The notes: generated from the sequence alone by a model not told the origin. A stretch of 62,500 nt of DNA from Rhizobium johnstonii 3841 (GCF_000009265.1 NC_008380.1:1-62500), one strand, 5' to 3'; positions 1-11,427 are shown, numbered from the stretch's first letter. Numbers and translations: made by a program.

Positions 1-83
1 CAGCCAGAGAGGAGGAGGGGAGAGGCTCTCGCCACTCAAAACCCTCATGATCTTTCGGCCCGTATCGCTCAACCGCTTCTTCC

Positions 84-473
84 CTATAAAAAAACAAAGA
101 TATTTTAAAAGGTTTCTATTTCTTAGAGTCGGTGACTATCAAGGATTAAAATCCATCCACCGCCGACGCCATTTGTCGCGCGGCTGCAAAAGAACATAGG
201 AGGGATTTGTCCATCTCGCCCAAATTTCGGGGAGAAGCCGAATCCTAAAATGATTCCAAATCCTTCCAACTCGGCAATTTTTCCCATAGCTGTGGATAGG
301 CTGTGGATGAGCTTTCAGGAAGCCCAGCCTTTCCCCGTCGTCCACAGGGCTAACCGAAACCGATCCGCAAAATCCGAAATGTGGATAAAGAGGCATGTTT
401 TCCCTTGCCGGGGACTGCCTCGCCGCCGTAGCTCTGTTTCATCCAGTCTTTTCAACAGGCAGCGGAAAATAGC
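84..473. other. oriC: Candidate chromosomal replication origin (oriC) region
   Basis: This non-coding stretch begins with a strongly AT-rich block (about 84-126), a possible DNA-unwinding element. To its right is a cluster of DnaA-box-like nonamers: TGTGGATAG (291-299), TGTGGATGA (302-310), a perfect inverted box TGTGGATAA (380-388), and a weaker TCGTCCACA (338-346). GANTC sites, the CcrM methylation target, lie at 126, 240 and 252. In Caulobacter and relatives the origin lies beside hemE and this kind of gene neighbourhood; hemE would be left of the window. I see no convincing protein-coding gene here. Positions 1-83 show nothing I can name. The right end includes the ppsR promoter. Confidence 0.6.
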
Positions 474-1295
474 GTGGAGAACAGAACGAACTTCTTTCAT
501 CTGCATCTGATTTCTGACTCAACGGGAGAGACTCTGATCTCCGCCGGGCGCGCCGCGTCGGCGCAGTTCAGATCGGCGCAGCCGATCGAACATGTTTATC
601 CGCTGATCCGCAATCGCAAGCAGCTGCTGCCGGTTCTGCAGGCGATCGATGACGCCCCGGGCATCGTGCTCTACACCATTGTCGACCGGGAGCTTGCGAG
701 CCTGATCGATGAGCGCTGCATCGAGATGGGCGTCGCTTCGGTGAATGTGCTGGAGCCGGTGATGAATGCCTTCCAGATCTATCTCGGCGCCCCGTCGCGC
801 CGTCGGGTCGGGGCCCAGCATGTGATGAATGCCGGCTACTTCGCGCGCATCGAAGCGCTGAATTTCACCATGGATCACGATGACGGCCAGATGCCCGACG
901 ATTACAACGACGCGGATGTCGTGATCATCGGCATCAGCCGTACGTCGAAAACACCGACCAGCATCTATCTTGCCAACCGAGGCATCAAGACGGCGAACAT
1001 TCCGATCGTCTATGGCGTGCCATTGCCCGAGAGCCTCTTCGTTGCGAGCAAACCGCTGATCGTCTGCCTGATCGCCACCACCGACCGTATTTCCCAGGTG
1101 CGGGAAAATCGGGTGCTCGGGGTGACACAGGGCTTCGATCGCGAACACTACACCGATCGCGCCGCGATTTCCGAGGAGCTGAAATATGCCCGCTCACTTT
1201 GCGCCCGTCATAACTGGCCGCTGATCGACGTCACCCGCCGCTCAATCGAGGAAACAGCCGCGGCAATCGTTGCCCTGCGGCCGAAGCTGCGCTAA
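474..1295 (+). CDS. ppsR: Pyruvate, phosphate dikinase regulatory protein (kinase/pyrophosphorylase, DUF299)
   Basis: A 273-residue protein starting at GTG. This family carries out both ADP-dependent inactivation and Pi-dependent reactivation of pyruvate phosphate dikinase or PEP synthase, by phosphorylating and dephosphorylating a Thr near the catalytic His. The N-terminus ([10 protein letters not shown]) and the P-loop-like motif GISRTSKTP near residue 160 are the family signatures, and the length is normal. In an organism that grows on C4-dicarboxylates it would control PEP/pyruvate interconversion. It is the first gene right of the candidate origin and opens a run of same-strand genes, with maf 33 bp downstream. 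Confidence 0.88.
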   Translation: MENRTNFFHLHLISDSTGETLISAGRAASAQFRSAQPIEHVYPLIRNRKQLLPVLQAIDDAPGIVLYTIVDRELASLIDERCIEMGVASVNVLEPVMNAFQIYLGAPSRRRVGAQHVMNAGYFARIEALNFTMDHDDGQMPDDYNDADVVIIGISRTSKTPTSIYLANRGIKTANIPIVYGVPLPESLFVASKPLIVCLIATTDRISQVRENRVLGVTQGFDREHYTDRAAISEELKYARSLCARHNWPLIDVTRRSIEETAAAIVALRPKLR

Positions 1296-1328
1296 GCGCT
1301 GACGAAAAGCCGGCACGCCGAGGAACCC

Positions 1329-1928
1329 ATGACGCCGAAACTCATCCTTGCATCGTCGAGCCCCTTTCGCCGGATGCTGATGGAAAATGCCGGTCTGTCC
1401 TTCGAGGCGCATGCCGCAAGGATCGATGAACGGGCCGTCGAAGCGCCGCTGGAAAATGCCGGCGCTAAGCCTGATGCCGTGGCCCTCGTCCTGGCCAGGG
1501 CCAAGGCGGAGGAAGTCAGCAGCCGTTTTCCAGATAGCCTGGTCATCGGTTCGGATCAAACAATGTCGCTCGGCGACAGCGTCTTTCACAAGCCGACGGA
1601 CCTGGCCGACGCGGCTAGCCACCTTCAAGCTCTTTCGGGCGTAACCCACCGATTGAACAGCGCCGTCGCGATCGTCAGCGACGGCGTGGTCTTGTGGGAA
1701 CATCTCGCCCATGCCCAACTGACGATGCGGCCGCTGACGGTGGAGTTCATCGCCAGACATCTGGCGCGGGTTGGCGAGCGGGCGCTTTCCAGCGTCGGCG
1801 CCTATCAATTGGAGGGGGAGGGCATCCAGCTCTTCGAAAAGATCGAGGGTGATTATTTTACCATTCTCGGCCTGCCGATGCTGCCGCTCTTAAAAAAATT
1901 GCGAGAACTCGGAGCGATCGATGGGTGA
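1329..1928 (+). CDS. maf: Maf-family nucleotide pyrophosphatase
   Basis: A 199-residue Maf/HAM1-fold protein. Maf proteins hydrolyse non-canonical or modified nucleoside triphosphates (dTTP/UTP in one branch, m7GTP in the YceF branch) and have been linked to septum inhibition. Visible motifs are [12 protein letters not shown] at the N-terminus, which forms the substrate loop, and [10 protein letters not shown] near residue 75 with the catalytic Asp. The N-terminal spacing looks more YceF-like (m7GTP) than YhdE-like, but I would not fix the substrate. The end overlaps the aroE start by 8 bp, indicating translational coupling. Confidence 0.87.
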   Translation: MTPKLILASSSPFRRMLMENAGLSFEAHAARIDERAVEAPLENAGAKPDAVALVLARAKAEEVSSRFPDSLVIGSDQTMSLGDSVFHKPTDLADAASHLQALSGVTHRLNSAVAIVSDGVVLWEHLAHAQLTMRPLTVEFIARHLARVGERALSSVGAYQLEGEGIQLFEKIEGDYFTILGLPMLPLLKKLRELGAIDG

Positions 1929-2778
1929 TTCACGTGAAACATTCGGGCCGAAAGCATTTGTTACGGGCTTTCCCATCAAGCATTCGCGCTCGCCACTGAT
2001 CCACGGATACTGGCTGAAGACGCTCGGCCTGCTAGGCAGCTACCGCGCTCATGAAGTGACACCCGAGGCCTTCGCCGATTTCATTCACTCGTTGAAGGAT
2101 GGCAGTTCCGGCTTTACCGGAGGCAATGTCACTATTCCCCACAAGGAATTGGCGTTCCGGCTCGCCGACAAGCCGGACGCGCTATCGCAAGAACTCGGCG
2201 CCTCGAACACGCTCTGGCGGGAGGATGGCGCCCTGCATGCGACGAATACCGACGGTCGCGGCTTCATCGCCAATCTTGATGAACGCCATCCCGGCTGGGA
2301 CCGGCATGGCACGGCCGTCGTCTTTGGCGCCGGCGGCGCCAGCCGGGCGATCATCCAGGCGGTCCGCGATCGCGGGTTCAAGGAGATCCACGTCGTCAAC
2401 CGCACCGTCGAACGCGCGCGTGAACTCGCGGATCGTTTTGGCCCGCGTGTCCAGGCTCATCCGGCCGGGGCGCTTGTCGAAGTCATGAAGGGTGCCGGCC
2501 TCTTCATCAATACCACCTCGCTCGGCATGGACGGCGAGCCTGCGCCGCAACTCGATTTCTCACCTCTTGCAGCCGATGCCGTCGTCACCGATATTGTTTA
2601 TGTGCCCTTGAAGACGCCGATCCTGGCCCAAGCGGAAGAGCAAGGATTTCCCATCGTCGATGGTCTCGGCATGCTTTTGCACCAGGCCGTGCCCGGATTC
2701 GAGAAATGGTTCGGCCAGCGTCCCATCGTCGATGCGCCGCTGCGCGCGCTCATCATCGCGGATATGGAAGCACACTGA
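1921..2778 (+). CDS. aroE: Shikimate dehydrogenase (NADP+)
   Basis: A 285-residue enzyme that reduces 3-dehydroshikimate to shikimate with NADPH, the fourth step of chorismate synthesis. Family features in order are the substrate-binding [11 protein letters not shown] (near residue 20), VTIPHKE with the catalytic Lys (near residue 70), the dinucleotide-binding GAGGASRAI (near residue 135), and a C-terminal GLGMLLHQA segment. Its ATG lies inside the end of maf, and its TGA shares a base with the coaE ATG (TGATG), so maf, aroE and coaE are probably translated from one message. Confidence 0.93.
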   Translation: MGDSRETFGPKAFVTGFPIKHSRSPLIHGYWLKTLGLLGSYRAHEVTPEAFADFIHSLKDGSSGFTGGNVTIPHKELAFRLADKPDALSQELGASNTLWREDGALHATNTDGRGFIANLDERHPGWDRHGTAVVFGAGGASRAIIQAVRDRGFKEIHVVNRTVERARELADRFGPRVQAHPAGALVEVMKGAGLFINTTSLGMDGEPAPQLDFSPLAADAVVTDIVYVPLKTPILAQAEEQGFPIVDGLGMLLHQAVPGFEKWFGQRPIVDAPLRALIIADMEAH

Positions 2779-3389
2779 TGCTGAAGATCGGTCTCACCGG
2801 CTCCATCGGAATGGGAAAATCGACAGCGGCAAAACTCTTCGCCGATGCTGGAATCCCGGTGAACGATTCGGATGCCGTGGTCCACGATCTCTACGCCGGC
2901 GAGGCTGCACCCCTGGTGAACGCCGCTTTCCCCGGCACGATGAAGGATGGAGCCGTCGACCGGCGTGAACTCGGCCGCCAGCTCGCTCTTGATCCCGACG
3001 GCTTCAAATGCCTGGAAGCGATCGTCCATCCGCTGGTTCGCAAACGCGAGACGGAATTTCTGAAGCGACAACGCGCCACCGGCGCCGACATGGTATTGCT
3101 CGATATTCCATTACTTTTCGAAACCGGCGCCGAGGCAAGAGTAGACGTTGTCGTCGTCGTCAGCACTGATCCACAGATTCAGCGCCAAAGGGTGCTTGCG
3201 CGCGAAGGCATGACCGAGGAAAAATTCGACATGATTCTCTCACGCCAGACGCCGGACGCGGAAAAACGACGCCGGGCCGATTATCTGATCGACACCAGTC
3301 ACAGTATCGCGACGACGAGGGAACGGGTGTTCGAGATCGTCGCCGACCTGAAAACGCGGATTGCCAAGGGGGATTTCCGGAATGCGTGA
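2778..3389 (+). CDS. coaE: Dephospho-CoA kinase
   Basis: A 203-residue P-loop kinase that phosphorylates the 3'-hydroxyl of dephospho-CoA, the last step of coenzyme A synthesis. The start is the ATG overlapping the aroE stop codon, because it places the Walker A motif GLTGSIGMGKST at the N-terminus as in other CoaE proteins; an upstream in-frame start would add 24 unrelated residues. The acidic Asp-Ser-Asp pattern after the P-loop and the DIPLLFE segment near residue 113 are typical. It overlaps dnaQ by 8 bp. The other CoA-pathway gene here, coaA, is at 43056-44051. Confidence 0.92.
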   Translation: MLKIGLTGSIGMGKSTAAKLFADAGIPVNDSDAVVHDLYAGEAAPLVNAAFPGTMKDGAVDRRELGRQLALDPDGFKCLEAIVHPLVRKRETEFLKRQRATGADMVLLDIPLLFETGAEARVDVVVVVSTDPQIQRQRVLAREGMTEEKFDMILSRQTPDAEKRRRADYLIDTSHSIATTRERVFEIVADLKTRIAKGDFRNA

Positions 3390-4104
3390 GATCATCTTCG
3401 ATACGGAAACAACCGGCCTCGACAACCGCGCCGACCGCATCATCGAAATCGGCGGCATCGAGCTCTTCAATCATTTCCCCACGGGCAACACGATCCATAT
3501 CTTCATCAATCCTGGAGATCAGAAGGTTCATCCGGATGCGCTCGCCGTGCACGGCATTACCGATGAATTCCTGAAGGACAAGCAGCCTTTCGCCGAGGTT
3601 GCCGAACAAATCCTTACCTTCTTCGGCGATGCGAAGTGGATTGCCCATAACGCCACCTTCGATATGGGCTTCATCAACGCGGAATTCGCGCGGATCGGTT
3701 TACCGCCAATCCTGCCGGAACGGGTGCTCGATACGCTGTCGATGGCGCGGCGCAAACATCCGATGGGGCCGAATTCGCTCGATGCGCTTTGCCGGCGCTA
3801 CGGCATCGATAATTCGCACCGCACCAAACACGGCGCGCTGCTCGACTCCGAACTGCTTGCCGAAGTCTATATCGAGATGATCGGCGGCAGACAGGCGGCC
3901 CTCGGTCTCGGCATGGTCGGCAAATCCAACCAGGCAGCTCGCGGTGAGATGGGGATGGAAGACGACGTGGTGATTGCTGCCCTGCTCGAGCGGCCCCGGC
4001 CGCTCGCCCCGCGCCTCAGCCAAACCGAGGAGCAGGCGCATGAGGCGCTCGTCGCCAAGCTCGGTGAAAAAAGCGTCTGGGCGAAATACGCCAACCTCGA
4101 TTAA
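3382..4104 (+). CDS. dnaQ: DNA polymerase III epsilon subunit (3'-5' proofreading exonuclease)
   Basis: A 240-residue DEDDh exonuclease that proofreads for the replicative polymerase. The ATG at 3382 gives the expected MREIIFDTETTGLD start with Exo I at residues 6-10. Exo II is HNATFDMGF near residue 97, and Exo III is HGALLDSELLAEVY near residue 155. The C-terminal tail (about residues 180-240) is the region that contacts the alpha subunit in other species. It overlaps the end of coaE by 8 bp and is the last gene of the run that starts beside the origin; a terminator hairpin follows. Confidence 0.93.
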   Translation: MREIIFDTETTGLDNRADRIIEIGGIELFNHFPTGNTIHIFINPGDQKVHPDALAVHGITDEFLKDKQPFAEVAEQILTFFGDAKWIAHNATFDMGFINAEFARIGLPPILPERVLDTLSMARRKHPMGPNSLDALCRRYGIDNSHRTKHGALLDSELLAEVYIEMIGGRQAALGLGMVGKSNQAARGEMGMEDDVVIAALLERPRPLAPRLSQTEEQAHEALVAKLGEKSVWAKYANLD

Positions 4105-4122
4105 ACCAGTCCTCAATTGAAA

Positions 4123-4145
4123 ATGCCCGGGACCAGCCCGGGCAT
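4123..4145. terminator. Bidirectional hairpin between dnaQ and secB
   Basis: A perfect 9-bp stem (ATGCCCGGG / CCCGGGCAT) with a 5-nt loop lies in the 67-bp gap between the convergent genes dnaQ and secB. On the minus strand the stem is followed by TTTTC, which fits rho-independent termination of secB. The plus side has only a weak T run. Confidence 0.75.
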
Positions 4146-4171
4146 CCGCATTTCAGACAAGAAAGATCAGG

Positions 4172-4654
4172 TCAGTTCGGAACGGCCTGAACCTTGGCGC
4201 GGGCCTGTTCTTCGGCAACGCGCTGAGCGAACATTTGCGTGAAGTCGATCGGGTCGATCATCAGCGGCGGGAAACCACCGTTGCGGGTGACGTCGGCGAT
4301 GATCTGACGGGCGAAGGGGAAAAGCATGCGCGGGCACTCGATGAAGAGAACCGGCAGCATGTGTTCCTGCGGGAAACCGGCAACGCGGAAAACGCCGCCA
4401 TAGGTGAGTTCGGCATGGAAAACCGTCTTGTCGCCGTCCTTGGCTTCGGCATTCAGCGACAGCACGACATCGAAATCCGTATCGGAAAGCGGGTTGGCGT
4501 TGACGTTCACATTGATGTTGATCGTCGGCGCCTTGTCGCGGGCCTGCAGCGAACGCGGCGCACCCGGATTTTCGAAGGACAGATCCTTGGTATATTGCGC
4601 AAGGATCGAAAGGGTGGGGTTGGCCGCACCGTTGCTGTTGTTATCGTCTGCCAT
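4172..4654 (-). CDS. secB: Protein-export chaperone SecB
   Basis: A 160-residue cytoplasmic chaperone that keeps precursor proteins unfolded and passes them to SecA. The start at 4654 (MADDNNSNG) is chosen because an upstream in-frame start adds 15 residues without similarity to SecB. The family core is clear: a [10 protein letters not shown] segment, the beta-strand [10 protein letters not shown], and the [11 protein letters not shown] and [11 protein letters not shown] segments in the conserved half. It converges on dnaQ and shares the hairpin at 4123-4145. The FxsA-like gene upstream on the same strand is about 100 bp away, so secB may have its own promoter. Confidence 0.93.
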   Translation of the reverse strand: MADDNNSNGAANPTLSILAQYTKDLSFENPGAPRSLQARDKAPTININVNVNANPLSDTDFDVVLSLNAEAKDGDKTVFHAELTYGGVFRVAGFPQEHMLPVLFIECPRMLFPFARQIIADVTRNGGFPPLMIDPIDFTQMFAQRVAEEQARAKVQAVPN

Positions 4655-4755
4655 TGGCTTTTCCTCGAGGGGCATGGGAATGGTGCCGCCATCTAACATT
4701 TCAGGGAAGGGCTTACAACCCTGGGCGTTTGGCTCGGTTGATCAGCCGCAGTGCC

Positions 4756-5271
4756 TCAATCGCCAAGATGCCTGCCGGACCACGGCGAGTTGCGATCCGG
4801 CTCTCTATGATAGTCCTCCTCCTCGAGATCGACCACCTTCGAGTTCGGCTTGCGGTCGCGGAAATCGGGTTGCGGACCGGAGGAAGAGCCGCCCTTGGCA
4901 TTGACGACGACGAAGCGTTTGGCGATCGCCCGCCAGACGAGATCGCGCACCGGCGGAATGAGAATGAGGATTGCGATGATATCTGTGAGGAAGCCGGGAA
5001 TGATCAGGAGCAGCGAGGCGATGACGTTCATCGCCGGCCGCAGCAGGTCGCGGCCCGGCATCACCCCATTTCGTCCTTCGCTCGACATGCGGCGCAAAAT
5101 ACCGATTCCCTGCCGGCGCAGCAGAACCACGCCGAGAACGAAACCCAGCATGACGAGAACAAGCGTCAGCCACAATCCGATAGCCTGGCCGACGACGACG
5201 AAACCGGCAATTTCGGCGAACGGCAGCAGCAGAATGAAGGCTGGCAGGATCGAAAAACGCATGTCGGTCAT
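4756..5271 (-). CDS. fxsA: FxsA-family inner-membrane protein
   Basis: A 171-residue membrane protein. FxsA in E. coli modulates exclusion of phage T7 by the F plasmid; its cellular role is unclear. Hydrophobic segments lie at about residues 7-28, 30-52 and 82-105, and the G.LLRRQG and MNVIASLLLIIPGFLTDI patterns are family signatures. The C-terminus is hydrophilic and acidic. It is divergent from the Tim44-like gene at 5394, with about 120 bp between them. A start three codons later is equally possible. Confidence 0.8.
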   Translation of the reverse strand: MTDMRFSILPAFILLLPFAEIAGFVVVGQAIGLWLTLVLVMLGFVLGVVLLRRQGIGILRRMSSEGRNGVMPGRDLLRPAMNVIASLLLIIPGFLTDIIAILILIPPVRDLVWRAIAKRFVVVNAKGGSSSGPQPDFRDRKPNSKVVDLEEEDYHREPDRNSPWSGRHLGD

Positions 5272-5393
5272 GTCCCGGGCTCGCCGGTCTCCTCTTAGCG
5301 CTGGCGAAGATGCCAGCCATCATTTGAATCATCTGTATAGGCAGACTATATGGGAGTACAAATCAGAGATGTTAACGGCGGCTGCGATACGAT

Positions 5394-6098
5394 ATGAGTT
5401 CGAACGACTTCATCACATTATTTTTCCTGGTAGCGGCTGTGCTGATTTTCTTTCAGCTCCGCTCCGTGCTCGGGCGCCGTACAGGAAATGAGAAGCCGCC
5501 GCGCGATCTCTATACGCCGCGGGATGCGGCTCCGGCCGAAGCCGCCGATGCCGGCAAGGTCGTGACGCTGCCGCGGCGCGATGCCACGACGGAGGACGAG
5601 GATCGCTTCGCCGCCATCGATGCTTTCGCGGCGCCCGGAACGCCGCTCAACGAATCGCTGCGTGCGCTGAACAAGGCCGATCCCGCCTTCAGCCCGAAGG
5701 AGTTTCTGAACGGCGCCCGCATGGCCTACGAGATGATCGTCATGGCCTATGCCGATGGCGACCGGAAAACGCTGAAGAACTTGCTGTCTCGCGAAGTCTA
5801 TGACGGCTTCGATGCGGCGATCGGCGAGCGCGAAGCCCGAGGCGAGAAGGTGAAGTCCACTTTCGTCGGCATCGACAAGGCGGAAATCACCCATGCGGAG
5901 ACCAAGGGCAGCGAAGCACAGATCACAGTGCGTATTGCCAGCCAGCTGATATCAGCGACCTACGACAAGGCCGACGTTTTGATCGAGGGCGACGCTGAAA
6001 ACGTCGCCGAGGTCAACGACGTCTGGACCTTCGCCCGCGACACCCGCTCGCGCGATCCGAACTGGAAACTTGTGGCGACCGAATCGGAACATGAGTGA
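5394..6098 (+). CDS. Tim44/TimA-like inner-membrane protein
   Basis: A 234-residue protein with one N-terminal membrane segment (about residues 6-20), a charged linker, and a C-terminal Tim44-like domain (about residues 90-230) starting near the ALNKADPAFSPKEFLNGAR segment. The domain resembles the one anchoring the mitochondrial import motor. Alphaproteobacterial versions (TimA) are inner-membrane proteins whose function is not settled. It overlaps mltA by 8 bp (ATGAGTGA), so the two are probably made together, which suggests an envelope role. Confidence 0.83.
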   Translation: MSSNDFITLFFLVAAVLIFFQLRSVLGRRTGNEKPPRDLYTPRDAAPAEAADAGKVVTLPRRDATTEDEDRFAAIDAFAAPGTPLNESLRALNKADPAFSPKEFLNGARMAYEMIVMAYADGDRKTLKNLLSREVYDGFDAAIGEREARGEKVKSTFVGIDKAEITHAETKGSEAQITVRIASQLISATYDKADVLIEGDAENVAEVNDVWTFARDTRSRDPNWKLVATESEHE

Positions 6099-7209
6099 CC
6101 ACGCATCGGACTTCGTCCTGCAGGCCATAAGCTTCGACACTCTGGAAGGCTGGAAGGATGATGATCCCTCCGGCCTTTTTGAAGTCATGCGAAGCTGCCG
6201 GCGGCAAATCACCGATGTCAAACCGTACCGCACCGGATCGCTGGGCCTGAGCTCGGAAGACCTGCTTCCGCTTCTCGCCGCCGCCGAAGATTTCACCCCG
6301 TCATCTCCGGCATCGGCGCGCGCTTTTTTCGAGACGCACTGTCGGCCCTTTCTGATTCGCCGCAACGACGGCAATTCCGGCTTCGTCACCGCCTTCTACG
6401 AACCTGATATCGACGTGTCTGAGCGTCCGGACGAAATTTTCCGTTTTCCTTTCTACCGGCGTCCGGACGATCTGATCGATCTCGATGACGCCAATCGCCC
6501 CGCCGGGCTCGACAAGGCCTATGCTTTCGGCCGTCTGCATGAGGGCCACGTCACTGCCTACCCGGACCGCCGCGCCATCGATCAGGGGTTTCTCGAGGGC
6601 CGCGGCCTCGAAATCGCCTGGGCGAAGTCGAAGGTCGATGTCTTCTTCGTGCATGTGCAAGGTGCTGCCCGCCTGCGTTATCAGGATGGTCGTATCGGCC
6701 GCATCACCTATGCCGCGAAGGCCGGCCACGCTTTCTCGGCGATCGGCAAGCTGCTGATCGAGCGCGGCGAGATCGATCGGGCGGAGATTTCGATGCAGGC
6801 GATCCGTGCCTGGCTGGCGCGCAATCCCGAGCGCGTGGATGAAGTGTTATGGCATAACCGCTCTTATATTTTCTTCCGTGATGCACCCGTTGCCGATCCG
6901 CAGGCAGGTCCGATCGCCGCCGCCAAGGTGCCGCTTCTCGCCGGTCGCTCGCTTGCGGTCGACCGGACGATCCATACCTTCGGCTTTCCCTTTTTCATTC
7001 GCGCCGAAAGCCTCACCCATCTCGACCAGGGCCGGCCGTTCCGCAGGCTGATGCTGGCGCTCGATACCGGTTCGGCGATCGTCGGGCCGGCGCGGGGTGA
7101 TATCTTCACCGGCTCGGGGGATATCGCCGGGGAAAGTGCCGGCACCGTCCGCAACCAGGCCGATTTCGTCATCCTCATTCCCAATGCCGCCGCCGGAAGA
7201 TTCGACTGA
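6091..7209 (+). CDS. mltA: Membrane-bound lytic murein transglycosylase A (MltA family)
   Basis: A 372-residue MltA/3D-domain enzyme that cleaves the MurNAc-GlcNAc bond of peptidoglycan with formation of the 1,6-anhydro ring. The core includes GNSGFVTAFYEPDI, the QGAARLRYQDG segment, the LNxNPS-like Arg/Asn-rich turn, and a C-terminal ALDTGSAIVGPARGDIFTGSG resembling the catalytic-Asp 3D domain. I chose the ATG overlapping the upstream stop. Neither this start nor the TTG 21 bp upstream gives a signal peptide or lipobox, unlike E. coli MltA, so its export is unexplained. It shares TGATG with the next gene. Confidence 0.88.
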   Translation: MSDHASDFVLQAISFDTLEGWKDDDPSGLFEVMRSCRRQITDVKPYRTGSLGLSSEDLLPLLAAAEDFTPSSPASARAFFETHCRPFLIRRNDGNSGFVTAFYEPDIDVSERPDEIFRFPFYRRPDDLIDLDDANRPAGLDKAYAFGRLHEGHVTAYPDRRAIDQGFLEGRGLEIAWAKSKVDVFFVHVQGAARLRYQDGRIGRITYAAKAGHAFSAIGKLLIERGEIDRAEISMQAIRAWLARNPERVDEVLWHNRSYIFFRDAPVADPQAGPIAAAKVPLLAGRSLAVDRTIHTFGFPFFIRAESLTHLDQGRPFRRLMLALDTGSAIVGPARGDIFTGSGDIAGESAGTVRNQADFVILIPNAAAGRFD

Positions 7210-7775
7210 TGGCCAGGGATCGCAAGCTGAGTGCGGATGAGAGGATCCTCTGGGGCAAGGTTGCCCGCAGCACGCGGCCGATGCCCGGCAAGGCGGGGGC
7301 GTTGACCGAACTCGATGCCTTTCTGGCCGAAGCCGAAGCGGCAGCAGAACGGGAGCAGGAAAAGCGGACGCCCGCCACACCCACGCCGCTGCAGCCGACA
7401 GCGCCGTCAATGGCAAAGCCATCGGCTGGGGTGCATCATCCGCTGGAAAAACCGGTCAAGCGGAAGATCGCCAAGGGCCGGCTGGCGCTCGAAGCGCGGA
7501 TCGACCTGCACGGGCTGGTGCAGAGCGAGGCGCATACCATCCTTCTCGATTTCCTGATCCGCGCCCATGAGCGCAGCATGCGCCATGTGCTGGTCATTAC
7601 GGGCAAGGGCAGCTCGATGGGTAGCGACGGCGCGCTGAAGCGGGCCGTGCCCCTCTGGTTCTCGAAGCCGGAATTCCGCTACCTGATCTCCTCCTACGAG
7701 TCGGCCGCACAGCATCATGGCGGTGAGGGCGCACTCTACATTCGCCTGTCGCGGCGGCATGGGGAAAGGCCATGA
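7209..7775 (+). CDS. Smr-domain protein
   Basis: A 188-residue protein with a charged, Pro/Ala-rich N-terminal half and a C-terminal Smr domain (about residues 95-185). The domain shows the expected RIDLHGLVQSEAH at its start and the HVLVITGKGS motif (GKG) in the middle. Smr domains, found in MutS2 and stand-alone proteins, act as nucleases or nucleic-acid binders; a specific substrate cannot be given. The ATG shares a base with the mltA stop, and the TGA overlaps the next ATG by 4 bp. Confidence 0.86.
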   Translation: MARDRKLSADERILWGKVARSTRPMPGKAGALTELDAFLAEAEAAAEREQEKRTPATPTPLQPTAPSMAKPSAGVHHPLEKPVKRKIAKGRLALEARIDLHGLVQSEAHTILLDFLIRAHERSMRHVLVITGKGSSMGSDGALKRAVPLWFSKPEFRYLISSYESAAQHHGGEGALYIRLSRRHGERP

Positions 7776-8149
7776 CACCCTTCGGAGAGGCGGTTCGCAG
7801 GTTGCGGGCGCGCAAGGGCGTCTCGCAGAAGGAGATGGCGGAAGCCCTGAATGTCTCCCCCGCCTATCTCTCGGCGCTCGAACATGGAAAGCGCGGTTTG
7901 CCGACATTTGATCTGCTGCAGCGCATCGCCGGCTATTTCAACATCATCTGGGACGAGGCCGAGGAATTGTTCCTGCTCGCCCGTTCTTCGGACCCGCGCG
8001 TCGTCATCGACACCTCCGGCCTGCCCCCCGAATATACCGAATTTGCCAACCGGCTGGCCCGGCGGATTCGCAACCTTGACAGTGCAGAGATCGGCCGGCT
8101 ATCGGCTCTTCTCGAAAATGGCGGTAAAGGCGACGGAAAAGCGTCATAA
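7772..8149 (+). CDS. XRE-family transcriptional regulator
   Basis: A 125-residue protein with an N-terminal helix-turn-helix (about residues 4-60): the pattern LRARKGVSQKEMAEALNVSPAYLSALEHGKRG is a classic Cro/C1 HTH. The remaining 65 residues are helical and have no domain I recognise. It overlaps the Smr gene by 4 bp and is the last gene before gyrB, about 135 bp upstream. Its target is unknown; gyrB or its own cluster are the obvious candidates by position. Confidence 0.86.
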   Translation: MTPFGEAVRRLRARKGVSQKEMAEALNVSPAYLSALEHGKRGLPTFDLLQRIAGYFNIIWDEAEELFLLARSSDPRVVIDTSGLPPEYTEFANRLARRIRNLDSAEIGRLSALLENGGKGDGKAS

Positions 8150-10720
<2,571 letters not shown>

Positions 10721-10739
10721 TTGATATTCCAGAAATAAA

Positions 10740-10775
10740 TGGCCCCGCTATCTTTAGGATGGCGGGGCTTTCGTT
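10740..10775 (+). terminator. Rho-independent terminator after gyrB
   Basis: GGCCCCGC and GCGGGGC form a GC-rich stem around an approximately 13-nt loop, followed by a TTTCGTTT run, about 20 bp after the gyrB stop. Confidence 0.8.
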
Positions 10776-10789
10776 TGCCCGATATCTGC

Positions 10790-10817
10790 TTGGCCCTTGG
10801 CCCTTGGCCCTTGGCCC
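10790..10817. repeat. Four tandem copies of a 7-bp unit (TTGGCCC)
   Basis: Four exact head-to-tail copies of TTGGCCC lie between the gyrB terminator and the 3' end of the nitroreductase gene. A 7-bp unit in a non-coding convergent gap is typical of a slippage-prone microsatellite, so copy number may vary between strains. Confidence 0.9.
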
Positions 10818-10827
10818 TTAGCTTCGC

Positions 10828-11427
10828 TCAATTCGCGACGAAGCGCCCGTTGAAGGCGACCTCGGAGAGCGGCTTGCGCTGGCTGGGGAATTCGCGCGCC
10901 TGATTGCGTTCGGAAAGAACGCTCTTGTCGGCCAGGCGGCCGATGGCGACGCCTGCTTCGACCCGGTATCCCTCGGGAATGGCGAAAGCCTGCCTGATCT
11001 CTTCATGCTTGATGCCGCCCATGCCATGGGCGTAAAGGCCGGAGAGGCGCGCCTGGATCGCCAAATGCCCCCATGCCGCACCGGCATCGAAGGAATGAGT
11101 GTAGCTCGGCTTTTCCTCAGTCGAGCCGGCAGCCCCAGTAAAGGCGCGCGACACGACGAAGATCAGCGCCGATGCATTCCTCGCCCATTCCTGGTTGGAA
11201 TCGTTGAGCAAAGCCACGAATATCTCCCAATGCTCCGAACCCTTGAGGCCATAGATAAAGCGCCAGGGCTGGTGGTTTGCCGAGGACGGTGCCCAATGGG
11301 CGGCGTCGAGCAGACCGAGCAGCTGCGCTTCCTCGATGATTTCGCCGGTGAAGGCGCGGGGCGACCAGCGATCGAGAAACATCGGATCGATCGGATAGTC
11401 GGATTCGCGGTGATTGCTCTTCGTCAT
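10828..11427 (-). CDS. Nitroreductase-family FMN oxidoreductase
   Basis: A 199-residue member of the nitroreductase fold. The N-terminal RWSPRAFTGEII and the AAHWAPSSANHQPWRFIYG segment (FMN phosphate and isoalloxazine contacts) are characteristic, as is the C-terminal AIPEGYRVEAGVAIGR region. The natural substrate cannot be read from sequence; relatives reduce quinones, nitroaromatics or flavins. It converges on gyrB, with the terminator and 7-bp repeat between them, and has a 45-bp gap to the DUF2218 gene upstream on the same strand. Confidence 0.86.
   Translation of the reverse strand: MTKSNHRESDYPIDPMFLDRWSPRAFTGEIIEEAQLLGLLDAAHWAPSSANHQPWRFIYGLKGSEHWEIFVALLNDSNQEWARNASALIFVVSRAFTGAAGSTEEKPSYTHSFDAGAAWGHLAIQARLSGLYAHGMGGIKHEEIRQAFAIPEGYRVEAGVAIGRLADKSVLSERNQAREFPSQRKPLSEVAFNGRFVAN

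Noticed and set aside
250..510. Small open frames in the first 500 bp as genes
   Set aside because: Overlapping frames on both strands run through the DnaA-box cluster; none has a ribosome-binding site or recognisable protein.
10790..10817. The heptamer repeat as a CRISPR array
   Set aside because: Units are 7 bp, head to tail and without spacers.
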